In this document: in pieces, positions 39,058-47,630 of the stretch
How the letters are laid out: each line of letters opens with the position of its first letter
How positions within the stretch are numbered: the stretch's first letter is position 1
Origin: Palsa-1447 sp964509885
Lineage (GTDB): Bacteria; Verrucomicrobiota; Verrucomicrobiia; Opitutales; Opitutaceae
Assembly (NCBI GenBank): GCA_964509885.1
Contig: CAZDZL010000001.1
Span: forward strand, 100,555 to 164,554
Length of the DNA: 64,000 bases
Direction of reading: 5' to 3'
The notes under the pieces: generated by a model
What the model was told of the DNA's origin: nothing
Seen by the model: the letters and a program-made list of their open reading frames with translations, nothing else
The model's database searches: none
Position numbers and translations under genes: made by a program

Positions 39058-40674
39058 CTAGGCCTCCGCCTCAGGGGCGAGGCCGTGGAGCATCGACTCC
39101 TCGTGGTCAAGGAGCTGCTGGAGCGGACGGTACACCTCGTCGATGATGGCGCCGCTGCGCCACAGGGAGTCCAGGGCCTTGCGCTCGGCCTTGATGGCCA
39201 CGACGTGGTAGTGGTGCGCCGCGGTGCGCCGCCTGCGCGCGCTTCTCTGCGTCTCGCCCTCCGCCGTGAGCACGGCGAGGCGCTGCTCATACTCGGCGAT
39301 CGCGAGGCCGAGCGCGGCGTTCTGGTCGGCGGAGGCCGCCGAGGCCTCGAATTCCCGCAGGGCGTTCAGCCCCGCCTCGACCGCCGTCATCCTGGCGAGT
39401 CGCTCCTCCTTCGGGCGGTCCTCGTCGCCGTGGATGCCGAGGCGCCTGATGAGGGCCTCGAGCGTCGTGCCCTGCAGGATGAGCGTCGTCGCGATCACGC
39501 CGAAGGCCAGGAAGATGACGATGTTGCGCCCCGGGAAGGGCGATCCGTCGGGCATGAAAAGGGGGATGGAGAGAGCCGCGGCCAGGGTGACGGTGCCGCG
39601 CATCCCCGCCCACCCCACCACGACGACCCTCCCCACCGACGGCCTGGCCTCGCGGCTGCGCACCCCCTTGAAGCACCGCGGGATGTAGGTGGCGGGGAAG
39701 ACCCAGATCATCCGCGCTGCGATCGCCGTGCCGGAGACTGCAGCCGTGAGGCCGAGGAGCTGAAGCGCCGAGAAGTCGTGGCTCACGGCCGCCAGCAGCG
39801 CGGGGAACTGGAGCCCCAGCAGGACGAAGGCGATCCCGTTCAGCCAGAAGATCACGAGCGCCCACACGCTGTACGCGTTCTGGCGGGTCTCAACGTCCAT
39901 GCGGACGGGGTCGCGCCAGCCGGAATAGAGTCCCGCCGCGACCACGGCGAGGATGCCCGACACGAGCAGCCTGTCGGCAAGCAAGTACGCGGCGTAGGGC
40001 GTCATGAGCGACAGCGTCGTCTCGACCAGGGAATCGGTGGCGCGCAGCCTGCGCAGGAGGTCCCGCAGCTTCCCGACCGTGTAGCCCACGCCGAGGCCGA
40101 CCGTGAATCCCCCGACGGAGAGGAGCGAGAACTGGCCCGCCATGCCGGAGAACGACACCGTGCCAACGACCACGGCCCCCAGCGCGAACTTGAAGGCCAC
40201 GAGGCCTGTCGCGTCGTTCATGAGGCTCTCGCCGCTGAGGATCGTCGAGAGGCGCGCCGGCACCTTGAGGCGCTCGGTGACCGCGCTCACCGCGACGGCG
40301 TCGGTCGGCGAGATGATGGCCCCGAGCGCGAACGCCATCGCGAGCGGCAGCCCCGGCACGAGCCAGTGGGCCACGAGGCCCACGGCCACCGTGGTGAAGG
40401 TCACGAGTCCCACAGCGAGGAGGAGGATCGGGCGCTTCGCCTTCACCAGCTCCCGCAGCGGCATGAGCCACCCGTCGGCGAAGAGGAGGGGCGGCAGGAA
40501 GCAGAGGAAGAAGAAGCCCGGATCGAGCTCAAAGCGCAGGAAACCCGGCACGAAGGCGTAGCCGATGCCGCCGATAAGGTACGTGATCAGCTGGGGCCAC
40601 GGGAGCCAGCGACCGACGATGCTCAGGCACGCGACCATCAAGAGGAGCACGAGCGCGTGTTCGAAGGGGATCAT
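39058..40674 (-). CDS. Na+/H+ antiporter, CPA1 family
   Basis: A 538-residue CPA1-type antiporter with about 12 membrane helices (residues 1-410) and a charged cytoplasmic tail (410-538). Key family elements are SPTDAVAVSAV and GESLMNDATGLVAF, the acidic pair in helix 5 that binds the ion. It probably exchanges sodium (or potassium) for protons for pH and salt control. Its start overlaps the stop of a nucleotidyltransferase-fold gene by ATGA (40671-40674), an odd partner. Confidence 0.92.
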   Translation of the reverse strand: MIPFEHALVLLLMVACLSIVGRWLPWPQLITYLIGGIGYAFVPGFLRFELDPGFFFLCFLPPLLFADGWLMPLRELVKAKRPILLLAVGLVTFTTVAVGLVAHWLVPGLPLAMAFALGAIISPTDAVAVSAVTERLKVPARLSTILSGESLMNDATGLVAFKFALGAVVVGTVSFSGMAGQFSLLSVGGFTVGLGVGYTVGKLRDLLRRLRATDSLVETTLSLMTPYAAYLLADRLLVSGILAVVAAGLYSGWRDPVRMDVETRQNAYSVWALVIFWLNGIAFVLLGLQFPALLAAVSHDFSALQLLGLTAAVSGTAIAARMIWVFPATYIPRCFKGVRSREARPSVGRVVVVGWAGMRGTVTLAAALSIPLFMPDGSPFPGRNIVIFLAFGVIATTLILQGTTLEALIRRLGIHGDEDRPKEERLARMTAVEAGLNALREFEASAASADQNAALGLAIAEYEQRLAVLTAEGETQRSARRRRTAAHHYHVVAIKAERKALDSLWRSGAIIDEVYRPLQQLLDHEESMLHGLAPEAEA

Positions 40675-41090
40675 GGCATTCGGAAGACCACACGGGCCTC
40701 GGCGAGGATCGAGGCGCGCCGGAACGGGTTGGACAGGGCGTCCACGGAGTCTCGGGTCTGCAGGTGCACGGCGGTCCCGAGGATGGCGGCCATCTCGTCC
40801 CGCGTCAAAGAAAGCCGTCCGGGGGCGCCCCCGAACGTGGCGATCAGGTCGACCTCGGCGCAGGGGTCGCCGCGCGCGGCCGGCCCGAACACCTCGAGCA
40901 GGACGACGCCCCGCCGGCGGCAGCAGTCCGCGAGGAGGCGTCCGATCGACGCGGGGTCGAGGCCGAGGCGCCCGCGCCTCGGCGCGGGCCGCGTCCCGGC
41001 GCGCACCGCCCTCCAGTAGGCCGCGGCCTTCGCCCGGTTGGCGGCTGTCTTCGCCGCGGAGCGCGCCCGCCCTCCCCTCTGGCTGATCAT
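40671..41090 (-). CDS. MNT-type nucleotidyltransferase fold protein
   Basis: The 139-residue product carries the minimal nucleotidyltransferase signature EVFGPAARGDPCAEVDLIATF: a GPAARG glycine loop and DLI for the GS...DxD pair, but Ser is replaced by Ala/Pro and one Asp by Glu-Val-Asp. The C-terminal NPFRRASILAEARVVF is typical of this antitoxin-like family. The N-terminus is basic. Its start is ATG 41090 (GTG 41102 also in frame), just 15 bases from a 28-bp palindrome. No HEPN partner gene is next to it; the next coupled gene is the antiporter. Confidence 0.72.
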   Translation of the reverse strand: MISQRGGRARSAAKTAANRAKAAAYWRAVRAGTRPAPRRGRLGLDPASIGRLLADCCRRRGVVLLEVFGPAARGDPCAEVDLIATFGGAPGRLSLTRDEMAAILGTAVHLQTRDSVDALSNPFRRASILAEARVVFRMP

Positions 41091-41104
41091 CCGGTGGTCC
41101 ACAA

Positions 41105-41132
41105 GGCCAATGCTAAGCGCTTAGCATTGGCC
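41105..41132. repeat. 28-bp perfect palindrome upstream of MNT gene
   Basis: GGCCAATGCTAAGC joined to its exact complement GCTTAGCATTGGCC, with no spacer, between tatC and the nucleotidyltransferase gene. A homodimeric repressor site is more likely than a terminator, because there is no T tract on either side and the loop would be very small. Its centre AAGCGCTT recurs in another palindrome at 62437-62456. Confidence 0.8.
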
Positions 41133-41189
41133 GGTCGAGGACGAAACAGCCCTGGGGGGATTCCGGGCCGGGGTTCCTCGGGGGCGGGC

Positions 41190-42176
41190 CTACGCCGCCC
41201 CGGACGCCGCCTTGAGCTTCTTGCGCTCCCAGTACCAGGCGATCCAGATGCAGATCTCGTAGAGGATGTAGAGGGGGACCGCCATCGCGACCTGCGTCAC
41301 CACCTCCGGGGTCGTCAGGAGCGCGCCGAGGATGAGCGACAGGACGACGACATGGCGGCGGTATTTCGCGAGGTGCGCGTGGGTCAGGATGCCGATCTTG
41401 ACCAGGAACAGAACGACCAGCGGGAACTGGAACCCGAGCCCCATGCCGAGGATGAACTTGCAGACGAAGTTGATGTACTCGATCGCGCGCCAGTCCTGCG
41501 CGGAGAACCCGAGCAGGTTCGAGTACTGGACCGAGGCGCGAAGCGCCACCGGCAGCAGCACGAAGTAGGTCGAGAGCACGCCGGCGAGGAAGAGGAAGGC
41601 CGACCAGCCGAGCCACTGGAAGATGACGCTTCGCTCCTTCAGGTTCAGCGCGGGCAGGATGAACCCCCCCATGAAGAAGATCCAGAAGGGCGACGACACG
41701 GCGAGCGCCGCGTAGAGGGCGACATGGAAGGCCACCATGAACGACTCGGCCGGGCTGAAGTTGTGGAGCCTGACCTCGGTCAGGTCCCCCGGGTCCGCCG
41801 TCGGGTCCAGGGTGAGCGTCGCCACCTGCTCCTTGCCCATCGGGGCCGTGCCGACCCTGAAGACGATGTGGGGCGCCTCCCCGGGGGGCAGCCCCGGGAA
41901 CTGCTCGCGGGTGACCTCGAAGGGGCCGATCTTCGTCTCGCCGATCTGGAGCGTGACGGTCGGCTTGGGCTTCTCGAACATGTGCATGTGCCTCATCGGC
42001 TCCATGAGCACCTTGACGATCCAGGCGCTCCCGAGGAGGCACACGACGAGCGAGACGCCGATCGCGATCACCGAGCGGATGAGCGCCTGCCTCAGGTCGC
42101 CCAGGTGCCCCCAGAAGGACTTCTTGGGCCCCGTGTCCTCGACGTCTGACGCTGTCGCTGGAAGATCCTCGGCCAT
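41190..42176 (-). CDS. tatC: Sec-independent translocase TatC with enlarged periplasmic loop
   Basis: Receptor subunit of the twin-arginine export system. The 328-residue product (usual 240-260) shows the N-terminal HLGDLRQALIRS motif, the FGLGFQFPLVV helix and the ALLTTPEVVTQ region, all TatC hallmarks. Between helix 1 and the next TatC block there is an extra stretch of roughly 65-80 residues (about 55-125) that is hydrophilic and rich in Pro, Thr and Glu. It is not seen in standard TatC. ATG 42176 was chosen, as the longer frame enters the neighbouring fcl gene. Confidence 0.9.
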   Translation of the reverse strand: MAEDLPATASDVEDTGPKKSFWGHLGDLRQALIRSVIAIGVSLVVCLLGSAWIVKVLMEPMRHMHMFEKPKPTVTLQIGETKIGPFEVTREQFPGLPPGEAPHIVFRVGTAPMGKEQVATLTLDPTADPGDLTEVRLHNFSPAESFMVAFHVALYAALAVSSPFWIFFMGGFILPALNLKERSVIFQWLGWSAFLFLAGVLSTYFVLLPVALRASVQYSNLLGFSAQDWRAIEYINFVCKFILGMGLGFQFPLVVLFLVKIGILTHAHLAKYRRHVVVLSLILGALLTTPEVVTQVAMAVPLYILYEICIWIAWYWERKKLKAASGAA

Positions 42177-42189
42177 CGCTCGAGCGGGG

Positions 42190-43128
42190 CTACTCCCGGA
42201 GGACCCCGGACTTCTTCTCCTCAAGGAAGCTCTCGTAGGTGGAGGCTATCCCGTCCTTGAGACCGATCCGCGCCCTCCAGCCGAGCGCCGACATCCTCGA
42301 GACGTCCAGGAGCTTGCGGGGCGTGCCGTCCGGCTTGGTGGCGTCCCAGGTGATCTTGCCCCTGTACCCCGTCGCCGCGGCGACGATCTCCGTCAGCTCG
42401 CGGATCGTGACGTCCGTCCCGGTGCCGACGTTGATCCAGTCCCGGGGATCGGCCAGGCCGAGCAGGAACGCGCAGGCGTCAGCCAGGTCGTCCACGTGCA
42501 GGAATTCCCGCCTCGGGTTCCCCGAGCCCCAGGCCATGACCTCGGGCGTCCCCGCCCGCGCCGCCTCGTGGAAGCGCCGGATGAGCGCCGGCAGCACGTG
42601 GGAGTTCATCGGGTGGTAGTTGTCGCCCGGCCCGTAGAGGTTCGTCGGCATCGCGGAGTGGTACATCACGCCGTACTGCTTCCTGTAGGCCTGGCAGAGC
42701 TTGAGCCCCGCGATCTTGGCGATGGCGTAGGCCTCGTTCGTGGGCTCGAGGGCGCCGGTGAGCAGGCATTCCTCGGTCATGGGCTGCGCGGCGAGCTTGG
42801 GGTAGATGCACGAGCTGCCGAGGAAGAGCAGCCGCTTCACCCCCGCCCCGTACGCGCCGTGGATGGTGCTCGACGCAATCGCCAGGTTCTCGTGAAGGAA
42901 ATCCGCGGGGAACGTGCTGTTCGCGTGGATCCCGCCCACCTTCGCCGCGGCGATGATCGCGACGTCGGGCCTCTCGGCCGCGAGGAACGTGGCGACGGCC
43001 GAATGGCTCGTGAGGTCGAGCTGCGTGCGGTCCCTGAGGACGAGCTCGACGCCCGGCTCCCTTTTGAAACGGCGCACCAGCGCCGAGCCCACCATGCCGC
43101 GGTGGCCTGCGATGAAGAGCTTTGTCAC
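42190..43128 (-). CDS. fcl: GDP-L-fucose synthase
   Basis: Two-step epimerase/reductase that makes GDP-L-fucose from the product of Gmd. The 312-residue SDR shows the N-terminal NADP loop GHRGMVGSALV and LGSSCIYPK, and YAIAKIAGLKLC with the catalytic YxxxK. The motif MPTNLYGPGDNYHP matches Fcl. GTG 43128 overlaps the gmd stop (GTGA at 43125-43128), so the pair is coupled. The product feeds fucose-containing cell-surface polysaccharide. Confidence 0.94.
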   Translation of the reverse strand: MTKLFIAGHRGMVGSALVRRFKREPGVELVLRDRTQLDLTSHSAVATFLAAERPDVAIIAAAKVGGIHANSTFPADFLHENLAIASSTIHGAYGAGVKRLLFLGSSCIYPKLAAQPMTEECLLTGALEPTNEAYAIAKIAGLKLCQAYRKQYGVMYHSAMPTNLYGPGDNYHPMNSHVLPALIRRFHEAARAGTPEVMAWGSGNPRREFLHVDDLADACAFLLGLADPRDWINVGTGTDVTIRELTEIVAAATGYRGKITWDATKPDGTPRKLLDVSRMSALGWRARIGLKDGIASTYESFLEEKKSGVLRE

Positions 43129-44141
43129 GGAAGCGGAAGCTTCGCGATCTGCGATTCCCTCTTCGCCAGGTCGAGGTCGTGGTCGACCATGATCTTCACG
43201 AGCTCCTTGAAGCGCACCTTCGGCTTCCAGCCGAGCTGCTTCGCCGCCTTCGCGGGGTCGCCGATCAGGAGCTCGACCTCGGCCGGGCGCTCGTAGCGCG
43301 CGTCGTGCCTCACGTACTTCTTCCAGTCGAGACCGACGAGCCCGAAGGCCTCCTCGCAGAACTCCTTCACGCTGTGCGTCTCGTTGGTCGCGACGACGTA
43401 GTCGTCCGGCTTGTCCTGCTGGAGCATGAGCCACATCATCTCGACGTACTCCTTCGCGTAGCCCCAGTCGCGCTGGGCGGTGACGTTGCCGAGGTACAGG
43501 GAGTCCTGCAGGCCCACCTTGATCCGGGTCGCGGCCCGCGTGATTTTGCGCGTGACGAAGGTCTCGCCGCGGCGCGGGGACTCGTGGTTGAAGAGGATGC
43601 CGTTGCTCGCGTGGATGTTGTAGCTCTCCCGGTAGTTGACGGTCAGGTAGTAGGCGTACGCCTTCGCGCAGCCGTAGGGCGAGCGCGGCCAGAAAGGGGT
43701 CAGCTCCGTCTGGGGCACCTGCTGCACCTTGCCGTACATCTCCGAGGACGAGGCCTGGTAATAGCGGACCTTCTTCACGAGGCCGGCCTCGCGTATGGCC
43801 TCCAGTATCCGCTGGGCCCCCAGGCCGTCCACGTCGCCGGTGTATTCCGGGATGTCGAAGGACACCCGGACGTGGGACTGCGCGCCCAGGTTGTAGATCT
43901 CGTCCGGCTGGAGCTCGTAGAGGAGCTTCACCATCTGCACGGAGTCCGCGAGGTCCCCGTAGTGCAGGAACAGCCGCACGCCGTTCACGTGGGGGTCGCT
44001 GTAGAGGTGGTCGATGCGGCTCGTGTTGAAGGTCGACGCCCTGCGGATGATCCCGTGCACCTCGTAGCCCTTTGAGAGCAGCAGTTCGGCAAGGTACGAG
44101 CCGTCCTGGCCCGTGATGCCGGTGATGAGGGCTTTCTTCAT
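43125..44141 (-). CDS. gmd: GDP-mannose 4,6-dehydratase
   Basis: Converts GDP-mannose to GDP-4-keto-6-deoxymannose. The 338-residue product has the NADP motif TGITGQDGSYLAE, the RRASTFNTSRIDHLY loop, the active-site block ASSSEMYGKV, and YxxxK in YGCAKAYAYYLTV. ATG 44141 was chosen because upstream codons add a non-family tail. First gene of the fucose pair. Confidence 0.96.
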   Translation of the reverse strand: MKKALITGITGQDGSYLAELLLSKGYEVHGIIRRASTFNTSRIDHLYSDPHVNGVRLFLHYGDLADSVQMVKLLYELQPDEIYNLGAQSHVRVSFDIPEYTGDVDGLGAQRILEAIREAGLVKKVRYYQASSSEMYGKVQQVPQTELTPFWPRSPYGCAKAYAYYLTVNYRESYNIHASNGILFNHESPRRGETFVTRKITRAATRIKVGLQDSLYLGNVTAQRDWGYAKEYVEMMWLMLQQDKPDDYVVATNETHSVKEFCEEAFGLVGLDWKKYVRHDARYERPAEVELLIGDPAKAAKQLGWKPKVRFKELVKIMVDHDLDLAKRESQIAKLPLP

Positions 44142-44213
44142 AGGGTTGTTATTTAAGAGGATGCGCGACCAAGCGGGCAAGCCCGCAGACTGCGCCCGGC
44201 GTGCTCCGCGGCC

Positions 44214-44780
44214 TTAGGCCGGCGCCCGGGCCGCGGCGCGGGCGAGCCTCACCATCAGGGCCTTAGCCGACTTCTGGGCCTGGGCGTCGGTGAGCCTTCC
44301 CTCGGCGTCGAAGGCCTTGCCCGCGTTGGGAAGGAAGCACTGGCCGGGCACGACGTCGCAGCCGAGCTTCAGCAGGAGGGCCTGGGCCATGGCGAGCGAG
44401 CGGACGCCGCCCAGGACGCCCGGCGACGCGGAGATCACCGCGGCCGCCTTGCCCTCGAATGGGTTGTCCTCCCCCCGCGTGCACCAGTCGATCGTGTTCT
44501 TCAGGAGGGGCGTGATCATCGAGTTGTACTCGGGCGACGCGATCAGGAGGCCCTGGTGCTCGGTGATGAGCGCGATCAGCCGGGCTGCGGGCGCCGGCAG
44601 GCCGGCCTTGTCCTCAAGGTCGGCGTTGAAGAGCGGCAGGCTGTAATCGTTCAGGTCGGCCACCGTCACCTCGCAGCCCGCGTCGCGGGCCGCCTGGACG
44701 GCGAAGGTGAGGAATTTGCGGTTGAGCGACTCCAACCGCGCGCTGCCCGAGAATGCGAGTATCCGGACGGGCATGGCCAT
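44214..44780 (-). CDS. NADPH-dependent FMN reductase
   Basis: A 188-residue flavodoxin-like reductase. The N-terminal FSGSARLESLNRKF is the FMN phosphate loop, and LIASPEYNSMITPLLKN carries the conserved SPEYN motif. Such proteins reduce FMN, quinones or azo dyes using NAD(P)H. No operon partner indicates a specific role. A second ATG lies at 44774. Confidence 0.9.
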   Translation of the reverse strand: MAMPVRILAFSGSARLESLNRKFLTFAVQAARDAGCEVTVADLNDYSLPLFNADLEDKAGLPAPAARLIALITEHQGLLIASPEYNSMITPLLKNTIDWCTRGEDNPFEGKAAAVISASPGVLGGVRSLAMAQALLLKLGCDVVPGQCFLPNAGKAFDAEGRLTDAQAQKSAKALMVRLARAAARAPA

Positions 44781-44793
44781 TCCCCAGCCAAGC

Positions 44794-47526
44794 TCAGCCG
44801 AGCGATTTGAGCAAGCGGGAGAGCTCGGCGTGCTTCGCCTGCTGCTCCGCGAGCTGGCGGCGGGCGCCCTCCAGGACCGCGGGCGGCGCCTTGTCGACGA
44901 ACGCCCTGTTCGCGAGCCGGGCCTCCGTCGCCGCGATGTGCTTGGCGAGGGCCGCGAGCTCCTTCGTCATCCGGGCCTTCTCGGCGCCCACGTCGACGGC
45001 GCTCGCGAGGTCGAGGTAGAGGGTCCCGAGCGCGGTCACGGCCGCGGGCGCGCCGTCGACCGCCTCGCGCCTCTGGATCTGCGCCGCCCCGGCCATCCGC
45101 AGGAGCTTCTGCAGGTTCGATTCCACGGTCGCCCAGGCGGCGTCGCCCGCGATCAGGAAGAAATTCACGTCGCGGCGGCTGGCGAGGTTGTGCTCGGCCT
45201 TGAGGGCGCGCGCCTGGGAGACAAAGAGCTTCATCTGCTCCACGAAGGCGGCCTGGGCCGGGTCGGGCCTCGCTCCGAGGGTCCCGAGCTCGGTGGCGCA
45301 GTGCGAGGCGTCCTCGACCACCGCGTCCATGATCGACCCGCCGCGCGGCCCGGCGTAGCCGAGCTGCGACCAGAGCTCCTCGGTGATGAACGGGATCACC
45401 GGATGCAGGAGGAGGAGCGTCTGCCGGAGGACCAGGTCCTGGATGGCGAGGCAGTTCGCGCGGGTGTCCTCGGCCTGCAGCTTCGACTTGGACACCTCGA
45501 CGTACCAGTCGCAGAAGTCATTCCAGAAAAACCCGTAGAGCGCCTGGACGGCCGCGCTGAACTCGAACTCGGCGAAGCACCGGTCGACCGCGCGGGTCGC
45601 CGCGAGGAGCCTCTCCAGGATGGCGTGGTCGTCGGCATCGAACCTCGACGCCTCGATCCGGGAGAGGATGGCCTTGAGCGACGACGTGTCCCCGGGCGGC
45701 CCGCTCATCTGGCGGAAGCGGCAGGCGTTCCAGAGCTTGTTGCAGAAGTTCTTGCCGCCCTCGATCCGGTCCTCCTGGAAGCGGATGTCCTGGCCCTGCG
45801 GCGCGATGGAGACGATCCCGAACCGCAGCCCGTCCGCACCGTAGGTGCCTATGAGGTCGAGCGGGTCCGGGGAATTCCCGAGCGACTTCGACATCTTGCG
45901 GCCCTGCGCGTCGCGGATGATCCCCGTGAAGTAGACGTCCCTGAAGGGGATCCGGCGCTCCATCGGCTCGCCCGGCCTCGTGAACTCGAGGCCGGCCATG
46001 ATCATGCGGGCGACCCAGAAGAAGATGATGTCCGGCGCGGTGACGAGCGCGCTGGTCGGGTAGAAGGCGTCGAAGCCCGCCGTGTCCATGACCTCGGGGT
46101 CGGGCCAGCCCAGGGTCGCGAACGGCCAGAGCCACGAGGAGGCCCAGGTGTCGAGCACGTCGTCCTCACGGACCCAGTCCCCGGCATCGCTCGGGCCGTC
46201 GACGGAGACGTGGACCTTTGCCGGGTCGGCCACGTCGGCCGGCGTCAGCAGGTCGCGGTCCAGGCCCTTCCTGTACCACACGGGAATCCGGTGCCCCCAC
46301 CAGAGCTGGCGACTGATGCACCAGTCCTGGATGTTGTCGAGCCAGTGAAGGTAGACCTTGGACCAGCGCTCAGGATGGAAGCGGATGTGGCCGTCACGGA
46401 CCGCCGCCTTGGCCTCCTCGACCCGGGGGTAGCGCAGCCACCATTGCCAGGTGAGCCGGGGCTCTATCGGCACGTCCGCCCGCTCGGAGTACCCGACGTT
46501 GCTCAGGTAGGGCTCCTCGCCCACGAGGGCCCCGCAGATGCCGAGGATCTCCGCCGCCCTCTTGCGGGCCGCGAAGCGCTCCATGCCCGCGAGCTCGGGG
46601 CCGGCGAGCTCGTTGAGCGTCGCGTCGGCGTTCAGGACGTCGATGACCGGCAGCTGGTGGCGCAGGCCGACCTCGTTGTCCACCCTGTCGTGGGCGGGGG
46701 TGATCTTGAGGGCGCCCGACCCGAACGCGGGGTCCACCGCGGTGTCGGCGATGACCGGGATCTCCGCGCGCACGAGGGGCCGCCAGACCCTGCGCCCGAC
46801 CATCCCCGCGTACCGCGGGTCGTCGGGATGGACGGCGATCGCCACGTCGCCGGGTATCGTCTCCGGCCGGGTGGTCGCCACCTGGATGAACTGCCCCGGG
46901 GCGTCGACAAACTCGTAGCGCACCTTGAAGAGCGTGCCGTTCACGGGCTTCATGATGACCTCCTCGTCGGACAGCGCGGTCAGCGACGCGGGGCACCAGT
47001 TGACCATGCGCTTGCCCCGGTAGATGTGGCCGCGCCTGAAGAGGTCCGTGAACGTGCCCGCGACCGCCCTGGAGTAGGCGGGATCCATCGTGAACTGGGT
47101 GCGGTCCCAGTCGCACGAGGCGCCGAGGCCCCTGAGCTGCTCCAGGATCTTGCCGCCCTTCTCGTTGCGCCACTCCCAGACGCGCTCGATGAACTTGTCC
47201 CGCCCGAAGTCATGGCGCGTCTTCTTCTCCTTGCGCAGCTCGCGCTCCACGACCGTCTGGGTCGCAATCCCCGCGTGGTCGAGGCCCGGGATCCAGAGCG
47301 TGGAGCGCCCTTCGAGGCGCGCCCTTCGGATGAGCATGTCCTGGATCGTGTTGTTGAGGACGTGCCCGATCGTGAGCACGCCGGTCACGTTCGGGGGCGG
47401 CATCACGATCGAGTAGGACGCGCGGCCCCTGGCGGGCCGGCCCTCGAAGGCCCCCGAGGCCAGCCACGCCGCGTACCACTTCCTTTCGACCTCGCGCGGC
47501 TCGTAGCTCTTTGTGATCTCGGGCAT
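44794..47526 (-). CDS. valS: Valine--tRNA ligase
   Basis: Charges tRNA-Val. The 910-residue product has the class Ia layout: the HIGH-like element VLTIGHVLN (about residues 50-58), the DHAGIATQ motif (about 79), the editing domain (about 200-340), KMSKS in RKMSKSLGN (about residue 540), the anticodon-binding domain, and a C-terminal coiled coil ending at RLLKSLG. ATG 47526 is preferred to an upstream TTG at 47538. Normal length for bacterial ValS. Confidence 0.97.
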   Translation of the reverse strand: MPEITKSYEPREVERKWYAAWLASGAFEGRPARGRASYSIVMPPPNVTGVLTIGHVLNNTIQDMLIRRARLEGRSTLWIPGLDHAGIATQTVVERELRKEKKTRHDFGRDKFIERVWEWRNEKGGKILEQLRGLGASCDWDRTQFTMDPAYSRAVAGTFTDLFRRGHIYRGKRMVNWCPASLTALSDEEVIMKPVNGTLFKVRYEFVDAPGQFIQVATTRPETIPGDVAIAVHPDDPRYAGMVGRRVWRPLVRAEIPVIADTAVDPAFGSGALKITPAHDRVDNEVGLRHQLPVIDVLNADATLNELAGPELAGMERFAARKRAAEILGICGALVGEEPYLSNVGYSERADVPIEPRLTWQWWLRYPRVEEAKAAVRDGHIRFHPERWSKVYLHWLDNIQDWCISRQLWWGHRIPVWYRKGLDRDLLTPADVADPAKVHVSVDGPSDAGDWVREDDVLDTWASSWLWPFATLGWPDPEVMDTAGFDAFYPTSALVTAPDIIFFWVARMIMAGLEFTRPGEPMERRIPFRDVYFTGIIRDAQGRKMSKSLGNSPDPLDLIGTYGADGLRFGIVSIAPQGQDIRFQEDRIEGGKNFCNKLWNACRFRQMSGPPGDTSSLKAILSRIEASRFDADDHAILERLLAATRAVDRCFAEFEFSAAVQALYGFFWNDFCDWYVEVSKSKLQAEDTRANCLAIQDLVLRQTLLLLHPVIPFITEELWSQLGYAGPRGGSIMDAVVEDASHCATELGTLGARPDPAQAAFVEQMKLFVSQARALKAEHNLASRRDVNFFLIAGDAAWATVESNLQKLLRMAGAAQIQRREAVDGAPAAVTALGTLYLDLASAVDVGAEKARMTKELAALAKHIAATEARLANRAFVDKAPPAVLEGARRQLAEQQAKHAELSRLLKSLG

Positions 47527-47630
47527 GGAAACCGCCAAGCAAACCCGGGGGGGCCGCGGCAGGCAAGTCCGGGGTGGCCCGGCATCGGGAGTTGAGTCCT
47601 GCGCAGCGGGGCCTTCAATGGCCCCCTCCG

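Noticed and set aside
41105..41132. Palindrome as an intrinsic terminator for tatC
   Set aside because: Hairpin loop would be very small and no U-rich tract follows on the relevant strand; an operator fits better.
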